The notes beneath the pieces were generated by a model. That model was not told the origin of the DNA. It saw nothing but the letters and a program-made list of their open reading frames with translations, and did no database searches. The position numbers and the translations under genes were made by a program. Below are positions 37,283 to 45,949 of a stretch of 64,000 bases of DNA, in pieces; the first letter of the stretch is position 1, and every line of letters begins with the position of its first letter. The DNA comes from an uncultured Flavobacteriales bacterium (GTDB lineage: Bacteria; Bacteroidota; Bacteroidia; Flavobacteriales_G; Salibacteraceae), in assembly GCA_937121175.1 (NCBI GenBank), contig CAKZKD010000028.1, forward strand, positions 186,001 to 250,000. Reading direction: 5' to 3'.

Positions 37283-37855
37283 ATGAGTTCAGAAAACGTG
37301 ACAAACCAGACAGAAGAATCGGAAGAAACGTCAGTTAAAAACAACGAAACTACGGAGGCTAAAACTGAGGAAAAAGAAACGGTTGATACCAAGCAACAGG
37401 AAGAAAAGAAAGAACCTACGGCAGAAGAAAAATATCAAGAAATAAATGATCGATACTTACGCTTGTACTCGGAGTTTGAAAACTTTAGAAGAAGAACTGC
37501 GAAGGAGAAGCTAGAGCTTATTTCTAATGCTGGCGGGCAGGTGTTAGGTGATTTACTACCAATAATAGATGATTTTGAGCGTGCCATAAAAAACAACGCT
37601 GACGTGGATGATGCTGCCGCAATTAAAGAAGGCATTGCTCTTATCCACTCAAAACTGGATAATACGTTAAAAAACAAAGGCCTTAAAGAAATTGAGGCTC
37701 ATGAAAAAGAGTTCAATTTAGACTTTCATGAAGCCGTAACCAAAATTCCAGCGCCAAAAGACGACTTAAAAGGTAAAGTGGTTGACGTTGTTGAAAAAGG
37801 CTATATGCTAAATGACAAAGTATTGAGATACGCTAAGGTAGTTGTAGGAGAATAA
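37283..37855 (+). CDS. grpE: nucleotide exchange factor GrpE
   Basis: The 190-residue protein has an acidic, low-complexity N terminus (about 1-50), the coiled-coil dimerisation helix (NDRYLRLYSEFENFRRRTAKEKLELI) and the beta domain (FNLDFHEAVTKIPAPKDDLKGKVVDVVEKGYMLNDKVLRYAKVVVG). GrpE releases ADP from DnaK. It is followed by dnaJ after 3 bases; dnaK is elsewhere, as is common in this phylum. Confidence 0.97.
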   Translation: MSSENVTNQTEESEETSVKNNETTEAKTEEKETVDTKQQEEKKEPTAEEKYQEINDRYLRLYSEFENFRRRTAKEKLELISNAGGQVLGDLLPIIDDFERAIKNNADVDDAAAIKEGIALIHSKLDNTLKNKGLKEIEAHEKEFNLDFHEAVTKIPAPKDDLKGKVVDVVEKGYMLNDKVLRYAKVVVGE

Positions 37856-37858
37856 GTT

Positions 37859-38986
37859 ATGGCTAAAAGAGATTTTTACGAGATTCTAGGCGTTTCGAAA
37901 TCAGCTGATAAAGCTGAAATAAAAAAGGCTTACCGAAAGTTGGCGATTAAATTTCATCCCGATAAAAACCCAGATAACAAAGAGGCCGAGGAGAAATTTA
38001 AGGAAGCAGCAGAAGCTTATGAGGTACTAAGCGACGAAAACAAGCGAGCGAGATACGACCAATTCGGTCACCAAGGAATGGGTGGCGGTTTTGGAGGCGG
38101 AGGTGCTGGTGGAATGAATATGGACGACATATTCAGCCAATTCGGCGATATTTTCGGCGGTGGCGGCTTCGGAGGCTTTGGAGGCGGTGGCGGCTTTCGC
38201 GGAGGTGGAGGAAGTAGAAGAGTTAAAGGCTCGAACTTGCGCATCAAAGTGAAGCTTACCTTGGAAGAAATAGCCAATGGAGTTTCCAAAAAAATCAAAC
38301 TAAACAAACTTACGAATAGTCCTGACACTAAATTTTCTACATGCGGAACATGTGGTGGAAACGGACAGGTTACTAGAGTTACCAATACCATTTTAGGCCA
38401 AATGCAAACTGCATCGACTTGCCCGACTTGTAATGGTAGCGGAAAATCAGTTGGTTCTCGAGCAAAAGGAAGTGACCAAAATGGTCAGCTTAGAAAAGAA
38501 GTTGTTGAAACCATTGAAATTCCAGAGGGAGTTGAAGACGGCATGCAGCTGTCTTTAAGAGGAAAAGGTAACGAAGGACCATTTGACGGCGTTCCTGGTG
38601 ATTTGATTATTGTTATTGAGGAAGCCAAGCACGAGCACTTTCACAGAGATGGTCAAAACTTGTACTATGATTTGTACTTAAATTTTGCCGATGTTGTGTT
38701 AGGTACTCAAGTTGACATTCCTACACTCGATGGAAAGGCTAAGATTAAAATTGCCCCAGGCACACAGGCTGGCAAACTTCTTAGACTTAAAGGCAAAGGA
38801 TTACCTAGCGTAAACGCATACGGAAAAGGTGATTTGATGGTGACGGTAAACGTTTGGACACCAAAGGAAATTTCTAAAGAAGAAAAGCAGATTATGGAGC
38901 AATTAAAAAGCGCTTCGAATTTTGACCCAAATCCGGGTGAAAACGAAAACAATTTCTTTAGCAGAATGAAGGATTTTTTTAGTTAG
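37859..38986 (+). CDS. dnaJ: chaperone DnaJ with reduced zinc domain
   Basis: The 375-residue protein has the J domain with HPD ([15 protein letters not shown], about 33-35), a long Gly/Phe-rich linker (about 70-120), the [14 protein letters not shown] substrate domain and a zinc region. Class I DnaJ proteins have four CxxCxGxG motifs binding two zinc ions; here only CGTCGGNG and CPTCNGSG are present, so only one zinc site can form. The same reduction occurs in Flavobacterium DnaJ. It presents substrates to DnaK. It closes the grpE-dnaJ operon and is followed by a terminator. Confidence 0.96.
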   Translation: MAKRDFYEILGVSKSADKAEIKKAYRKLAIKFHPDKNPDNKEAEEKFKEAAEAYEVLSDENKRARYDQFGHQGMGGGFGGGGAGGMNMDDIFSQFGDIFGGGGFGGFGGGGGFRGGGGSRRVKGSNLRIKVKLTLEEIANGVSKKIKLNKLTNSPDTKFSTCGTCGGNGQVTRVTNTILGQMQTASTCPTCNGSGKSVGSRAKGSDQNGQLRKEVVETIEIPEGVEDGMQLSLRGKGNEGPFDGVPGDLIIVIEEAKHEHFHRDGQNLYYDLYLNFADVVLGTQVDIPTLDGKAKIKIAPGTQAGKLLRLKGKGLPSVNAYGKGDLMVTVNVWTPKEISKEEKQIMEQLKSASNFDPNPGENENNFFSRMKDFFS

Positions 38987-39006
38987 AATCGACACTCTGT
39001 ATTGTA

Positions 39007-39014
39007 TATATTTG
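39007..39014 (+). promoter_or_regulatory. TATATTTG element overlapping the dnaJ terminator region
   Basis: TATATTTG is an exact TAnnTTTG match, 41 bases before the ABC ATPase ATG. The expected start near 39020 would fall inside the terminator hairpin, and no TTG is seen at -33, so its use is doubtful. Confidence 0.35.
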
Positions 39015-39047
39015 AACGCTGATAAAACTTTATCAGCGTTTTTTTTG
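39015..39047 (+). terminator. rho-independent terminator of grpE-dnaJ
   Basis: AACGCTGATAA/TTATCAGCGTT is a perfect 11-bp stem with an AACT loop and eight T after it. It stands 28 bases after the dnaJ stop and 8 before the next ATG. Confidence 0.9.
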
Positions 39048-39054
39048 AGCTATA

Positions 39055-39993
39055 ATGAATGACATTTTAGACATAAAAGGAGTAAGTAAATTTTACGCAA
39101 ATCACACTGCACTTAATCAAGTTGATTTGTCTATTGCTCCTAACAAAATATTTGGACTTCTCGGGCCAAACGGGGCTGGAAAAACAAGTCTCATACGAAT
39201 CATTAATCAAATTACAGGCCCGGACGAAGGTCATCTGTTTTTTGATGGGCAACCCCTTTCGCCTGAGCACCAACAATCAATTGGATACCTCCCCGAAGAA
39301 CGAGGGTTGTATAAAAAAATGAAGGTCGGTGAACAAGCGCTCTATTTAGCTCAACTGAAAGGTATGTCGAAAGCAGAGGCACTCTCCAATTTGAAGGAAT
39401 GGTTCCTGAAATTTGAAATAACTGACTGGTGGAACAAACGCATTGACGAACTATCGAAGGGCATGCAACAAAAAGTGCAGTTTATTGTAACGATAATGCA
39501 CAAACCAAAACTGTTGATTTTAGATGAACCGTTTTCTGGTTTTGATCCAATAAATGCAACCTTAATTAAAAATGAAATTCTTCAACTGAAGGAAGAAGGA
39601 ACGTCCATCATTCTTTCAACCCATAACATGTCATCAGTGGAAGAAATTTGTGATGACATTGCATTGATTTACAAATCGAACAAAATTTTGGACGGCTCGG
39701 TTGAAGAAATCAAAGAAGCACGAAGCGGAAATGAGTTTAGCGTGAAATACGCAGGCGACCACATGGCCTTCACCAAGGCTCTGTGGGTTGATGCAGAATT
39801 AAAAAACACTCAAACTTTTGCTAACGGCATTCATAATTCGACAATTAAACTTTCTGAAAGTAAAACCACGAATGATTTATTGAAAGCAATTCTGCCTCAT
39901 GTTAGAGTGTTGGGGCTTGAAAAGGTAATTCCATCCATGAACGATATTTTTATATCTCGCGTAAACGAAATAAACCAAGAAAACGATGAATAA
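39055..39993 (+). CDS. ABC transporter ATP-binding protein, ABC-2/NatA type
   Basis: The 312-residue ATPase has Walker A GPNGAGKTSLIR (about 36-47), a Q loop with GYLPEERGLYKKMKVGEQ, the signature ELSKGMQQKVQ, Walker B LLILDEPFSGFDP and a switch His (STHNMS). A C-terminal domain of about 90 residues follows, as in NatA and related exporters. It powers the permease encoded next. Its last bases ATGAATAA (39986-39993) include the permease ATG, so the two are translationally coupled. The substrate is unknown; NatAB of Bacillus exports sodium. Confidence 0.93.
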   Translation: MNDILDIKGVSKFYANHTALNQVDLSIAPNKIFGLLGPNGAGKTSLIRIINQITGPDEGHLFFDGQPLSPEHQQSIGYLPEERGLYKKMKVGEQALYLAQLKGMSKAEALSNLKEWFLKFEITDWWNKRIDELSKGMQQKVQFIVTIMHKPKLLILDEPFSGFDPINATLIKNEILQLKEEGTSIILSTHNMSSVEEICDDIALIYKSNKILDGSVEEIKEARSGNEFSVKYAGDHMAFTKALWVDAELKNTQTFANGIHNSTIKLSESKTTNDLLKAILPHVRVLGLEKVIPSMNDIFISRVNEINQENDE

Positions 39994-41326
39994 GACTTGG
40001 TTAATCATTCAGCGCGAATACGCAACACGAGTTAAGAAAAAATCATTCTTGCTTATTACTTTTCTAGGCCCTTTATTATTGGCCGCAGGCTTGTCTTTGG
40101 TAATGTACTTAAGTGTAAAGGAAAACATCAATCATCGTGTGTTAATCATCGATGAAAAGGCTCCTGCATTTAGCAACCTTCAAAATACGCCCAACATTGA
40201 ATTTAATTACGGTACTGGCATGGATATCAATCATGCAAAGGATGTTTTGTTTAATTCAGACTACACCTGTGTATTATACATTCCACGAAATATTGAGCGC
40301 AGTAACACTTCTAAACTGTACTATAAAAAACAACCAAGTGGTGCGGTCATTCGAGTAATTGAAGACAAGGTGGAAAGCGTAGTGGAGGAGTTGAAATTAA
40401 AGCAATACAATATCTCTAGAGATGAGTTTTATGACGTAAAAACAAACTTTGTGTTGAACTCAGTAAAGTTTACCGAATCAGGTGAGGAAGAAAAGTTAGA
40501 CAAAGCCAAATCTTATGTAGGGTTCTTTTTTGGAGCCATGATATACATTTTCATTTTCTTGTATGGCGTTCAGGTCATGCGTGGTGTAATTGAAGAGAAA
40601 TCGAATCGCATTATAGAAGTCATCATTACTTCAGTAAAACCGTTTCAATTGATGCTTGGAAAAATAATTGGTGTAGCGTTTGTATCCTTAACCCAGTTTA
40701 TTCTTTGGATAATCCTAACCATGGGAATTCTTACTACTGTTCAATCCACTCTATTCAAAGATTATTATGACCCCACCACAATTGCTACCCAAACTCAGGT
40801 GACTCCTGAAATTGCAATGCAGATGCAAATGGAACAAATCGACCAAAAGAAATTCGACCTCCTCGACCCTAATAACATTATTAATCGAACAAATTGGCCA
40901 TTAATGATTGGTCTATTCATTTTTTACTTCCTCGGTGGATACCTATTGTACAGCGCACTGTTTGCTGCGGTTGGTTCTGCAGTCGATAATGAAACTGATA
41001 CACAACAGTTTATGTTACCTGTAACACTTCCACTTACACTCGCCTATGTCCTATCAACAGCAATTGTAGAAAACCCCGAAGGAAGTTTAGCTTTTTGGTT
41101 ATCCATTATTCCTCTCACCTCGCCTATTGCAATGTTGGTCCGAGTGGCTATTGGTATTGGCGAAGGAGGAATTCCGATTTGGGAATTGGTACTTTCAGTG
41201 GTTTCTCTCATTGTAGGATTTATTCTCGCCGTTCTTTTGGCGGCCAAAATTTACAGAACAGGCATTTTGATGCACGGTAAAAAAATATCATATCTTGAAC
41301 TTTGGAAATGGTTAACGCATAAGTAA
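39986..41326 (+). CDS. ABC-2 type permease, NatB-like
   Basis: The 446-residue membrane protein has one N-terminal helix (SFLLITFLGPLLLAAGLSLVMYL), a periplasmic domain of about 130 residues, and five or six C-terminal helices, beginning GAMIYIFIFLYGVQVMRGVIEEKSNRIIEVIITSVKP, the typical ABC-2 coupling segment. This matches NatB and the YhaP family. It overlaps the ATPase gene by 8 bases, and its TAA is directly followed by the ATG of the response regulator. Export of a small molecule, ion or peptide is likely, without evidence for a particular substrate. Confidence 0.92.
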   Translation: MNKTWLIIQREYATRVKKKSFLLITFLGPLLLAAGLSLVMYLSVKENINHRVLIIDEKAPAFSNLQNTPNIEFNYGTGMDINHAKDVLFNSDYTCVLYIPRNIERSNTSKLYYKKQPSGAVIRVIEDKVESVVEELKLKQYNISRDEFYDVKTNFVLNSVKFTESGEEEKLDKAKSYVGFFFGAMIYIFIFLYGVQVMRGVIEEKSNRIIEVIITSVKPFQLMLGKIIGVAFVSLTQFILWIILTMGILTTVQSTLFKDYYDPTTIATQTQVTPEIAMQMQMEQIDQKKFDLLDPNNIINRTNWPLMIGLFIFYFLGGYLLYSALFAAVGSAVDNETDTQQFMLPVTLPLTLAYVLSTAIVENPEGSLAFWLSIIPLTSPIAMLVRVAIGIGEGGIPIWELVLSVVSLIVGFILAVLLAAKIYRTGILMHGKKISYLELWKWLTHK

Positions 41327-42484
41327 ATGGCAAGCATTTTAGTAATTGACGATGAAAAAAGTATTCGAAACTCATTAAAAGATGTTTTAGAATACGAAGG
41401 ACATACTATAGCTGAAGCGGAAAATGGAATGGAAGGATTGTCGGCTGTTCGTTCAAACGATTACGACCTCATTCTTTGTGATATTAAAATGCCAAAAATG
41501 GACGGCACCGAATTCTTGGAGATGGCACTAAAGTCAAAACCAGAATTAAGTATCATCATGATTTCTGGTCATGGGGATATTGAAACGGCAGTAGATTGTA
41601 TTAAAAAAGGAGCCTACGATTATCTAGCAAAGCCATTGGATTTAAATCGCTTGCTGGTAATCGTTCGAAACGGTCTGGACAAGAGCAACCTAATCACTGA
41701 GACCAAAACATTAAAGAAAAAAATTAATAGATACTCAAATTCCAAAATCATTGGCTCCTCCATGGCCCTAAATGCAATTCATGAAATCATTGGTAAAGTA
41801 GCACCGACTGATGCTCGTGTTTTAATCACTGGTCCAAATGGCTCGGGGAAAGAGCTCATTGCAAAAGCATTGCACAACCAAAGCAACCGAGCAAAAAACC
41901 CGTTCATAGAAGTGAACTGTGCTGCCATTCCTAGTGAATTAATTGAAAGCGAATTATTCGGCCACGAAAAAGGTGCCTTTACTTCGGCGGTTAAAACTAA
42001 AAAAGGGAAATTTGAGCAAGCAGAAGGCGGGACAATTTTCCTTGATGAAATTGGAGATATGAGTGCAAGCGCTCAAGCTAAAGTGTTAAGAGCATTGCAG
42101 GAAAATAAAATAACCCGAGTTGGAGGCGAAAAAGAGATTAAAGTAAACGTTCGTGTTTTGGCGGCGACTAACAAAAACCTGAAAGAAGAAATTAAAGAAA
42201 GTAACTTCAGAGAAGATTTGTATCACAGGTTGAGCGTAATTTTAATTAAAAACCCTTCATTAAATGATAGAGTTGAGGACATTCCAGAACTTGCACAATT
42301 CTTTTTAGAACAAGCTTGTAACGAAATGGGCGTTGCTCAAAAATCAATTGAAGAAAGTGCGATCCATGAGCTTCAGAAAAAAGAATGGACAGGGAATATT
42401 CGCGAGCTAAAAAACGTAATAGAACGATTGGTAATTCTATCCGGAAATAAAATTGATAAAAATGATGTTCAGAAATATGCGTAA
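41327..42484 (+). CDS. NtrC-family response regulator without DNA-binding domain
   Basis: Residues 1-120 are a receiver domain (VIDDEKSIR, phospho-acceptor Asp52 in LILCDIKMPKMDG, Lys in YLAKPLD). Residues about 140-375 are a sigma-54 AAA+ domain: Walker A GPNGSGKELIAKALH, loop motif GAFTSA (about 216), LDEIGDMS, RVLAATNKNL, FREDLYHRLSV and WTGNIRELKNVIERLVIL. The protein ends 20 residues later, so the usual C-terminal Fis-type HTH is missing. The sigma-54-contacting loop is normally GAFTGA; here Ser replaces Gly. No cognate kinase is adjacent. The gene begins directly at the permease stop and overlaps the next gene by 8 bases (ATGCGTAA). Confidence 0.93.
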   Translation: MASILVIDDEKSIRNSLKDVLEYEGHTIAEAENGMEGLSAVRSNDYDLILCDIKMPKMDGTEFLEMALKSKPELSIIMISGHGDIETAVDCIKKGAYDYLAKPLDLNRLLVIVRNGLDKSNLITETKTLKKKINRYSNSKIIGSSMALNAIHEIIGKVAPTDARVLITGPNGSGKELIAKALHNQSNRAKNPFIEVNCAAIPSELIESELFGHEKGAFTSAVKTKKGKFEQAEGGTIFLDEIGDMSASAQAKVLRALQENKITRVGGEKEIKVNVRVLAATNKNLKEEIKESNFREDLYHRLSVILIKNPSLNDRVEDIPELAQFFLEQACNEMGVAQKSIEESAIHELQKKEWTGNIRELKNVIERLVILSGNKIDKNDVQKYA

Positions 42485-45400
42485 TACTATTTTAAATTCG
42501 ATTTGGCAGATCTTAACGGTTACCCTTGTCAGTTTAACTGTTACTTCTTGCGGAGATGCCGAACCTTCAAAAAACAAACTGGCAGAGGCAAAAAAAACAT
42601 CTAATAAATTAAAAATGTTTGAACGTTTGGCTTCATCCGAGACCGGAGTCAAGTTCGCCAATACTCTTAGTCCAGAACAAGAACTTGTATTTTATGATTT
42701 TCAATACCAATTCAATGGAGGAGGTGTTGGAGTAGCCGATTTTGATAACGATGGATTACAAGACATCTTTTTTACCGGTAATGAAGTATCCAATAAATTG
42801 TACAAAAATTTGGGAAACCTAAAATTTGAAGATGTAACCGAAAAAGCGGGTGTAGGTCAAGAAGGTTTTTGGTGTAATGGCATCACAATTATAGACATCA
42901 ACAATGATGGGCTTCAAGATATATACATAAGTCGAGGTGGTTTCATGCCTCGTGAAAAAAGAAAAAACAGCTTACTCATTAATAAAGGTAACTTCCAGTT
43001 TGAGGAAAAAGCTGATGAATTTGGCATTGCAGACACAGGCTACACCACTCAATCTGCATTTTTAGATTTTGACCAAGACGGAGATTTGGATTTGTATGTT
43101 CTCAATCATGATAACAATTGGCAAGGGGGAATGCAAATAAATAAAGAAGACTATAAGAGGCATCTTGTCACTGAAGATCGATTTTACATTAATAACGGTG
43201 GGCAATTTGTTGAAGATTCCCGTCGAATTGGCTTAGTACAGGAAATTGCTGGTGGATATGGGCTTGGGGTTTCTGTTTGCGATGTAAATAATGATGAATA
43301 CCCAGACTTATATATTTCAAATGACTATGATTCACCAGACAGGCTCTATGTAAATCAACAGAATGGAACATTTAAAGAAGAAATAAAAGAACGAATGACC
43401 CATGTTGCATTGTACAGCATGGGAAATGACTACGCGGATTTAAACAATGATGGTTTTGGTGAAATAGTTGCCTTAGACATGTCTGCCGAAGATCACGTAA
43501 GAATAAAAACTCAAATGGGTGCAATGGCTCCTGAAAAATTTTACGAACTGGTGAAATTTGGATTTCCTCACCAATACATGTACAATTCTCTGCAGTACAA
43601 TAATGGAAACGGAACCTTCAGTGATATTGCTCAGTTGGCAGGCATAAGTTCAACAGACTGGAGTTGGGCTCCTTTGATTGCCGATTTTGATAATGATGGG
43701 TTTAAAGATATATTCATTTCCAATGGCTATAGGCTAGATGATAGAGATAACGACTTTAACAAAAGGGCCTTGAGAGAATTTGGAGATCGTGCAAAAGTTA
43801 AAAAAGAAAATAGAAGAAAGGTCTTTGATTTAACCCCTAGTACACCAATCAGTAATTACATGTACCAAAATGATGGAGATTTAACTTTTTCTAAAAAAAC
43901 ATACGAGTGGAATTTAGGGGAAAAAGGATTTTCAATGGGATCCGCTTTTTGCGACCTCGATAAAGATGGGGATTTAGATTTAATTGTAAATAACCTAGAA
44001 AAAGAATCGTTCATATATAAAAACAATTCATCAGAAAAAAACAACAATAATTATCTAAGAGTAAAACTAAACTTTGATGGCAAAAGCGTGGTTGGGACAA
44101 AAGTGGAACTAAAAACCACAACATTCTCTCAAACACAATTCATCAACCCTACCCGCGGATATGTATCATCTGTAGAGAAAATTGCGCACTTTGGCATACC
44201 CAACGGAGAGACGATAAAACAAATAATTGTCACTTGGCCAGATAGGACTGTTAAAGTATATACCGACCTAAAGTTAAATCAAGAAGTTGAGATTTTCTAT
44301 TCAGACGGCAAAGCAAAAGGACCGAAAGAAACCCAGGTAAAAAAAATATTTGAGCATATTGAAATTGAAGGGTTAACCTATACACACCAAGAAAACTCTT
44401 ATGATGATTTTGAAAAAGAAATTTTACTTCCACATAGGAATAGTCAACACGGCCCAGAGATAGTTAGCAGCGACGTTAACGGTGATAATTTGGATGATGT
44501 ATTCATTTGTGGTGCCCATAACCAACCTGGCACACTGTTCATTCAAAACTTAAACGGGTCTTTTTCAAAAAACACATCTAAAGGAATCATTCAAGACAGA
44601 GCCTACGAAGATGTAGGAGCACATTTCTTTGATGCAAATGGTGATGGTGCAATTGATTTATACGTGGCAAGTGGTGGAAATGAGTTTCCAAAAAACAATA
44701 ACATGTACCTTCATCGTCTTTATTTAAATGACGGAAAAGGAAATTTCGCGAAATCGAAAAATATTCTACCCAATATTGTAACCAGCGGAAAAGAGGTTAC
44801 TTCCGCAGATATCGACAAAGATGGTGACTTAGACTTGTTTGTTGGGGGGCGTATAGTTCCGGGAGAGTACCCTTTTGCCCCGCGTAGCTACATTCTAATT
44901 AATGAAAACGGAAAGTTCATAGACCGTACAGAAACTTTAGCACCCGACTTAATGTACCCAGGGCTAGTTACCGATGCACAATGGGTCGATATTAATAGTG
45001 ACGGTAACATGGACATTGTAGTTGTAGGTGAATGGATGCCCATACTTGCACTTATTAATAAAAACGGAAAGTTTGAAAAAGACGAAAAATACGAGAACCT
45101 ATATAAAACAACCGGTTGGTGGTTTAGTATTAATGTAGGCGATTTTAATAAAGACGGCCAACCTGACTTCTTAGCTGGCAATCTTGGAAAAAACTACAAA
45201 TACAAAGCATCTCATGATGAGCCATTTCAAGTATGGTGTCATGATTTTGATAACTCAGGTTCTTTAGACATTGTTTTAGGTTATTTCGACCATGGAGTGT
45301 GTTTCCCTGTTCGAGGGAGATCGTGCAGTTCGCAACAGATGCCGTTTATAAAATCTAAATATCCGACGTTTGAATCGTTTGCAAACGCGACGATTTCAGA

Positions 45401-45815
45401 TATTTATGGAAAATCATTGAACGAAGCATTAAACCTCAAGGCTTCAACATTTTCAAACTCTGTAATTCTTAGTACCACAGAAAGAAACTATAAAGTAACA
45501 CCCCTATCCAATCAATTTCAGTTCTCCTGTATTCAAGATGCAATTATAGAAGATTTTGATGGAGACGGTGCATTGGATGTTGTTGGTGGTGGCAACCTTT
45601 ATACAGCAGAAGTTGAAACTCCAAGAAACGACGCTTCAATCGGTTTCTTTGCAAAAGGCGACAACAGTGGCAATTTTACATTTATCCCATACTCTAAATC
45701 AGGAATATCTATGTCAGGAGATGTGAAAGACTTGGAAAGAATAAATGGAAACGACGACAAAAAAATCATTTTGGTTGGGTCAAATGATTTTAAACTTGAC
45801 ATAATCGTAAAATAA
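42477..45815 (+). CDS. large lipoprotein: seven FG-GAP repeats, ASPIC/UnbV, seven FG-GAP repeats
   Basis: I chose ATG 42477, which gives a lipoprotein signal peptide (ILTVTLVSLTVTSC, Cys at about 25) and overlaps the regulator stop; earlier in-frame starts at 42453-42465 are possible. Of 1112 residues, about 45-520 carry seven calcium-type loops (DFDNDGLQDIFF, DINNDGLQDIYI, DFDQDGDLDLYV and four more), about 528-600 match ASPIC/UnbV (NPTRGYVSSVEKIAHFGIP, IVTWPDRT), and about 640-1100 carry seven more loops (DVNGDNLDDVFI to DFDGDGALDVVG). Two seven-bladed propellers are implied, probably at the outer membrane. The function of such proteins is unknown; many lie near SusCD, but this one ends the ABC operon. 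Confidence 0.9.
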   Translation: MRNTILNSIWQILTVTLVSLTVTSCGDAEPSKNKLAEAKKTSNKLKMFERLASSETGVKFANTLSPEQELVFYDFQYQFNGGGVGVADFDNDGLQDIFFTGNEVSNKLYKNLGNLKFEDVTEKAGVGQEGFWCNGITIIDINNDGLQDIYISRGGFMPREKRKNSLLINKGNFQFEEKADEFGIADTGYTTQSAFLDFDQDGDLDLYVLNHDNNWQGGMQINKEDYKRHLVTEDRFYINNGGQFVEDSRRIGLVQEIAGGYGLGVSVCDVNNDEYPDLYISNDYDSPDRLYVNQQNGTFKEEIKERMTHVALYSMGNDYADLNNDGFGEIVALDMSAEDHVRIKTQMGAMAPEKFYELVKFGFPHQYMYNSLQYNNGNGTFSDIAQLAGISSTDWSWAPLIADFDNDGFKDIFISNGYRLDDRDNDFNKRALREFGDRAKVKKENRRKVFDLTPSTPISNYMYQNDGDLTFSKKTYEWNLGEKGFSMGSAFCDLDKDGDLDLIVNNLEKESFIYKNNSSEKNNNNYLRVKLNFDGKSVVGTKVELKTTTFSQTQFINPTRGYVSSVEKIAHFGIPNGETIKQIIVTWPDRTVKVYTDLKLNQEVEIFYSDGKAKGPKETQVKKIFEHIEIEGLTYTHQENSYDDFEKEILLPHRNSQHGPEIVSSDVNGDNLDDVFICGAHNQPGTLFIQNLNGSFSKNTSKGIIQDRAYEDVGAHFFDANGDGAIDLYVASGGNEFPKNNNMYLHRLYLNDGKGNFAKSKNILPNIVTSGKEVTSADIDKDGDLDLFVGGRIVPGEYPFAPRSYILINENGKFIDRTETLAPDLMYPGLVTDAQWVDINSDGNMDIVVVGEWMPILALINKNGKFEKDEKYENLYKTTGWWFSINVGDFNKDGQPDFLAGNLGKNYKYKASHDEPFQVWCHDFDNSGSLDIVLGYFDHGVCFPVRGRSCSSQQMPFIKSKYPTFESFANATISDIYGKSLNEALNLKASTFSNSVILSTTERNYKVTPLSNQFQFSCIQDAIIEDFDGDGALDVVGGGNLYTAEVETPRNDASIGFFAKGDNSGNFTFIPYSKSGISMSGDVKDLERINGNDDKKIILVGSNDFKLDIIVK

Positions 45816-45876
45816 CTGGCGCTAGTCGGCTTAATTTACCAGTAGTAGAAACTATTTCACGAAACATATATTTTTT

Positions 45877-45906
45877 TTTGTTAAGTAGTTAATATTTCTA
45901 TATTTG
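45877..45906 (+). promoter_or_regulatory. promoter of the T9SS cargo pair
   Basis: TTTG (45877-45880), 18 bases, TATATTTG (45899-45906): both elements match the Bacteroidota consensus. The predicted start is near 45913, giving a 5' leader of about 37 bases before ATG 45950. The 134-base gap after the upstream lipoprotein shows no clear terminator. Confidence 0.8.
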
Positions 45907-45949
45907 GTGGTTCATTCGAAACTTGTACACAGTAATTTAAATAGAGAAT

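Noticed and set aside
38070-38220. Tandem-looking GGTGGCGG repeats that might suggest a minisatellite
   Set aside because: They are the codons of the DnaJ Gly/Phe region and are explained by the protein.
38068-38391. 107-codon minus-strand Pro-rich ORF
   Set aside because: Antisense of the DnaJ Gly/Phe linker (GGN codons read as CCN on the other strand).
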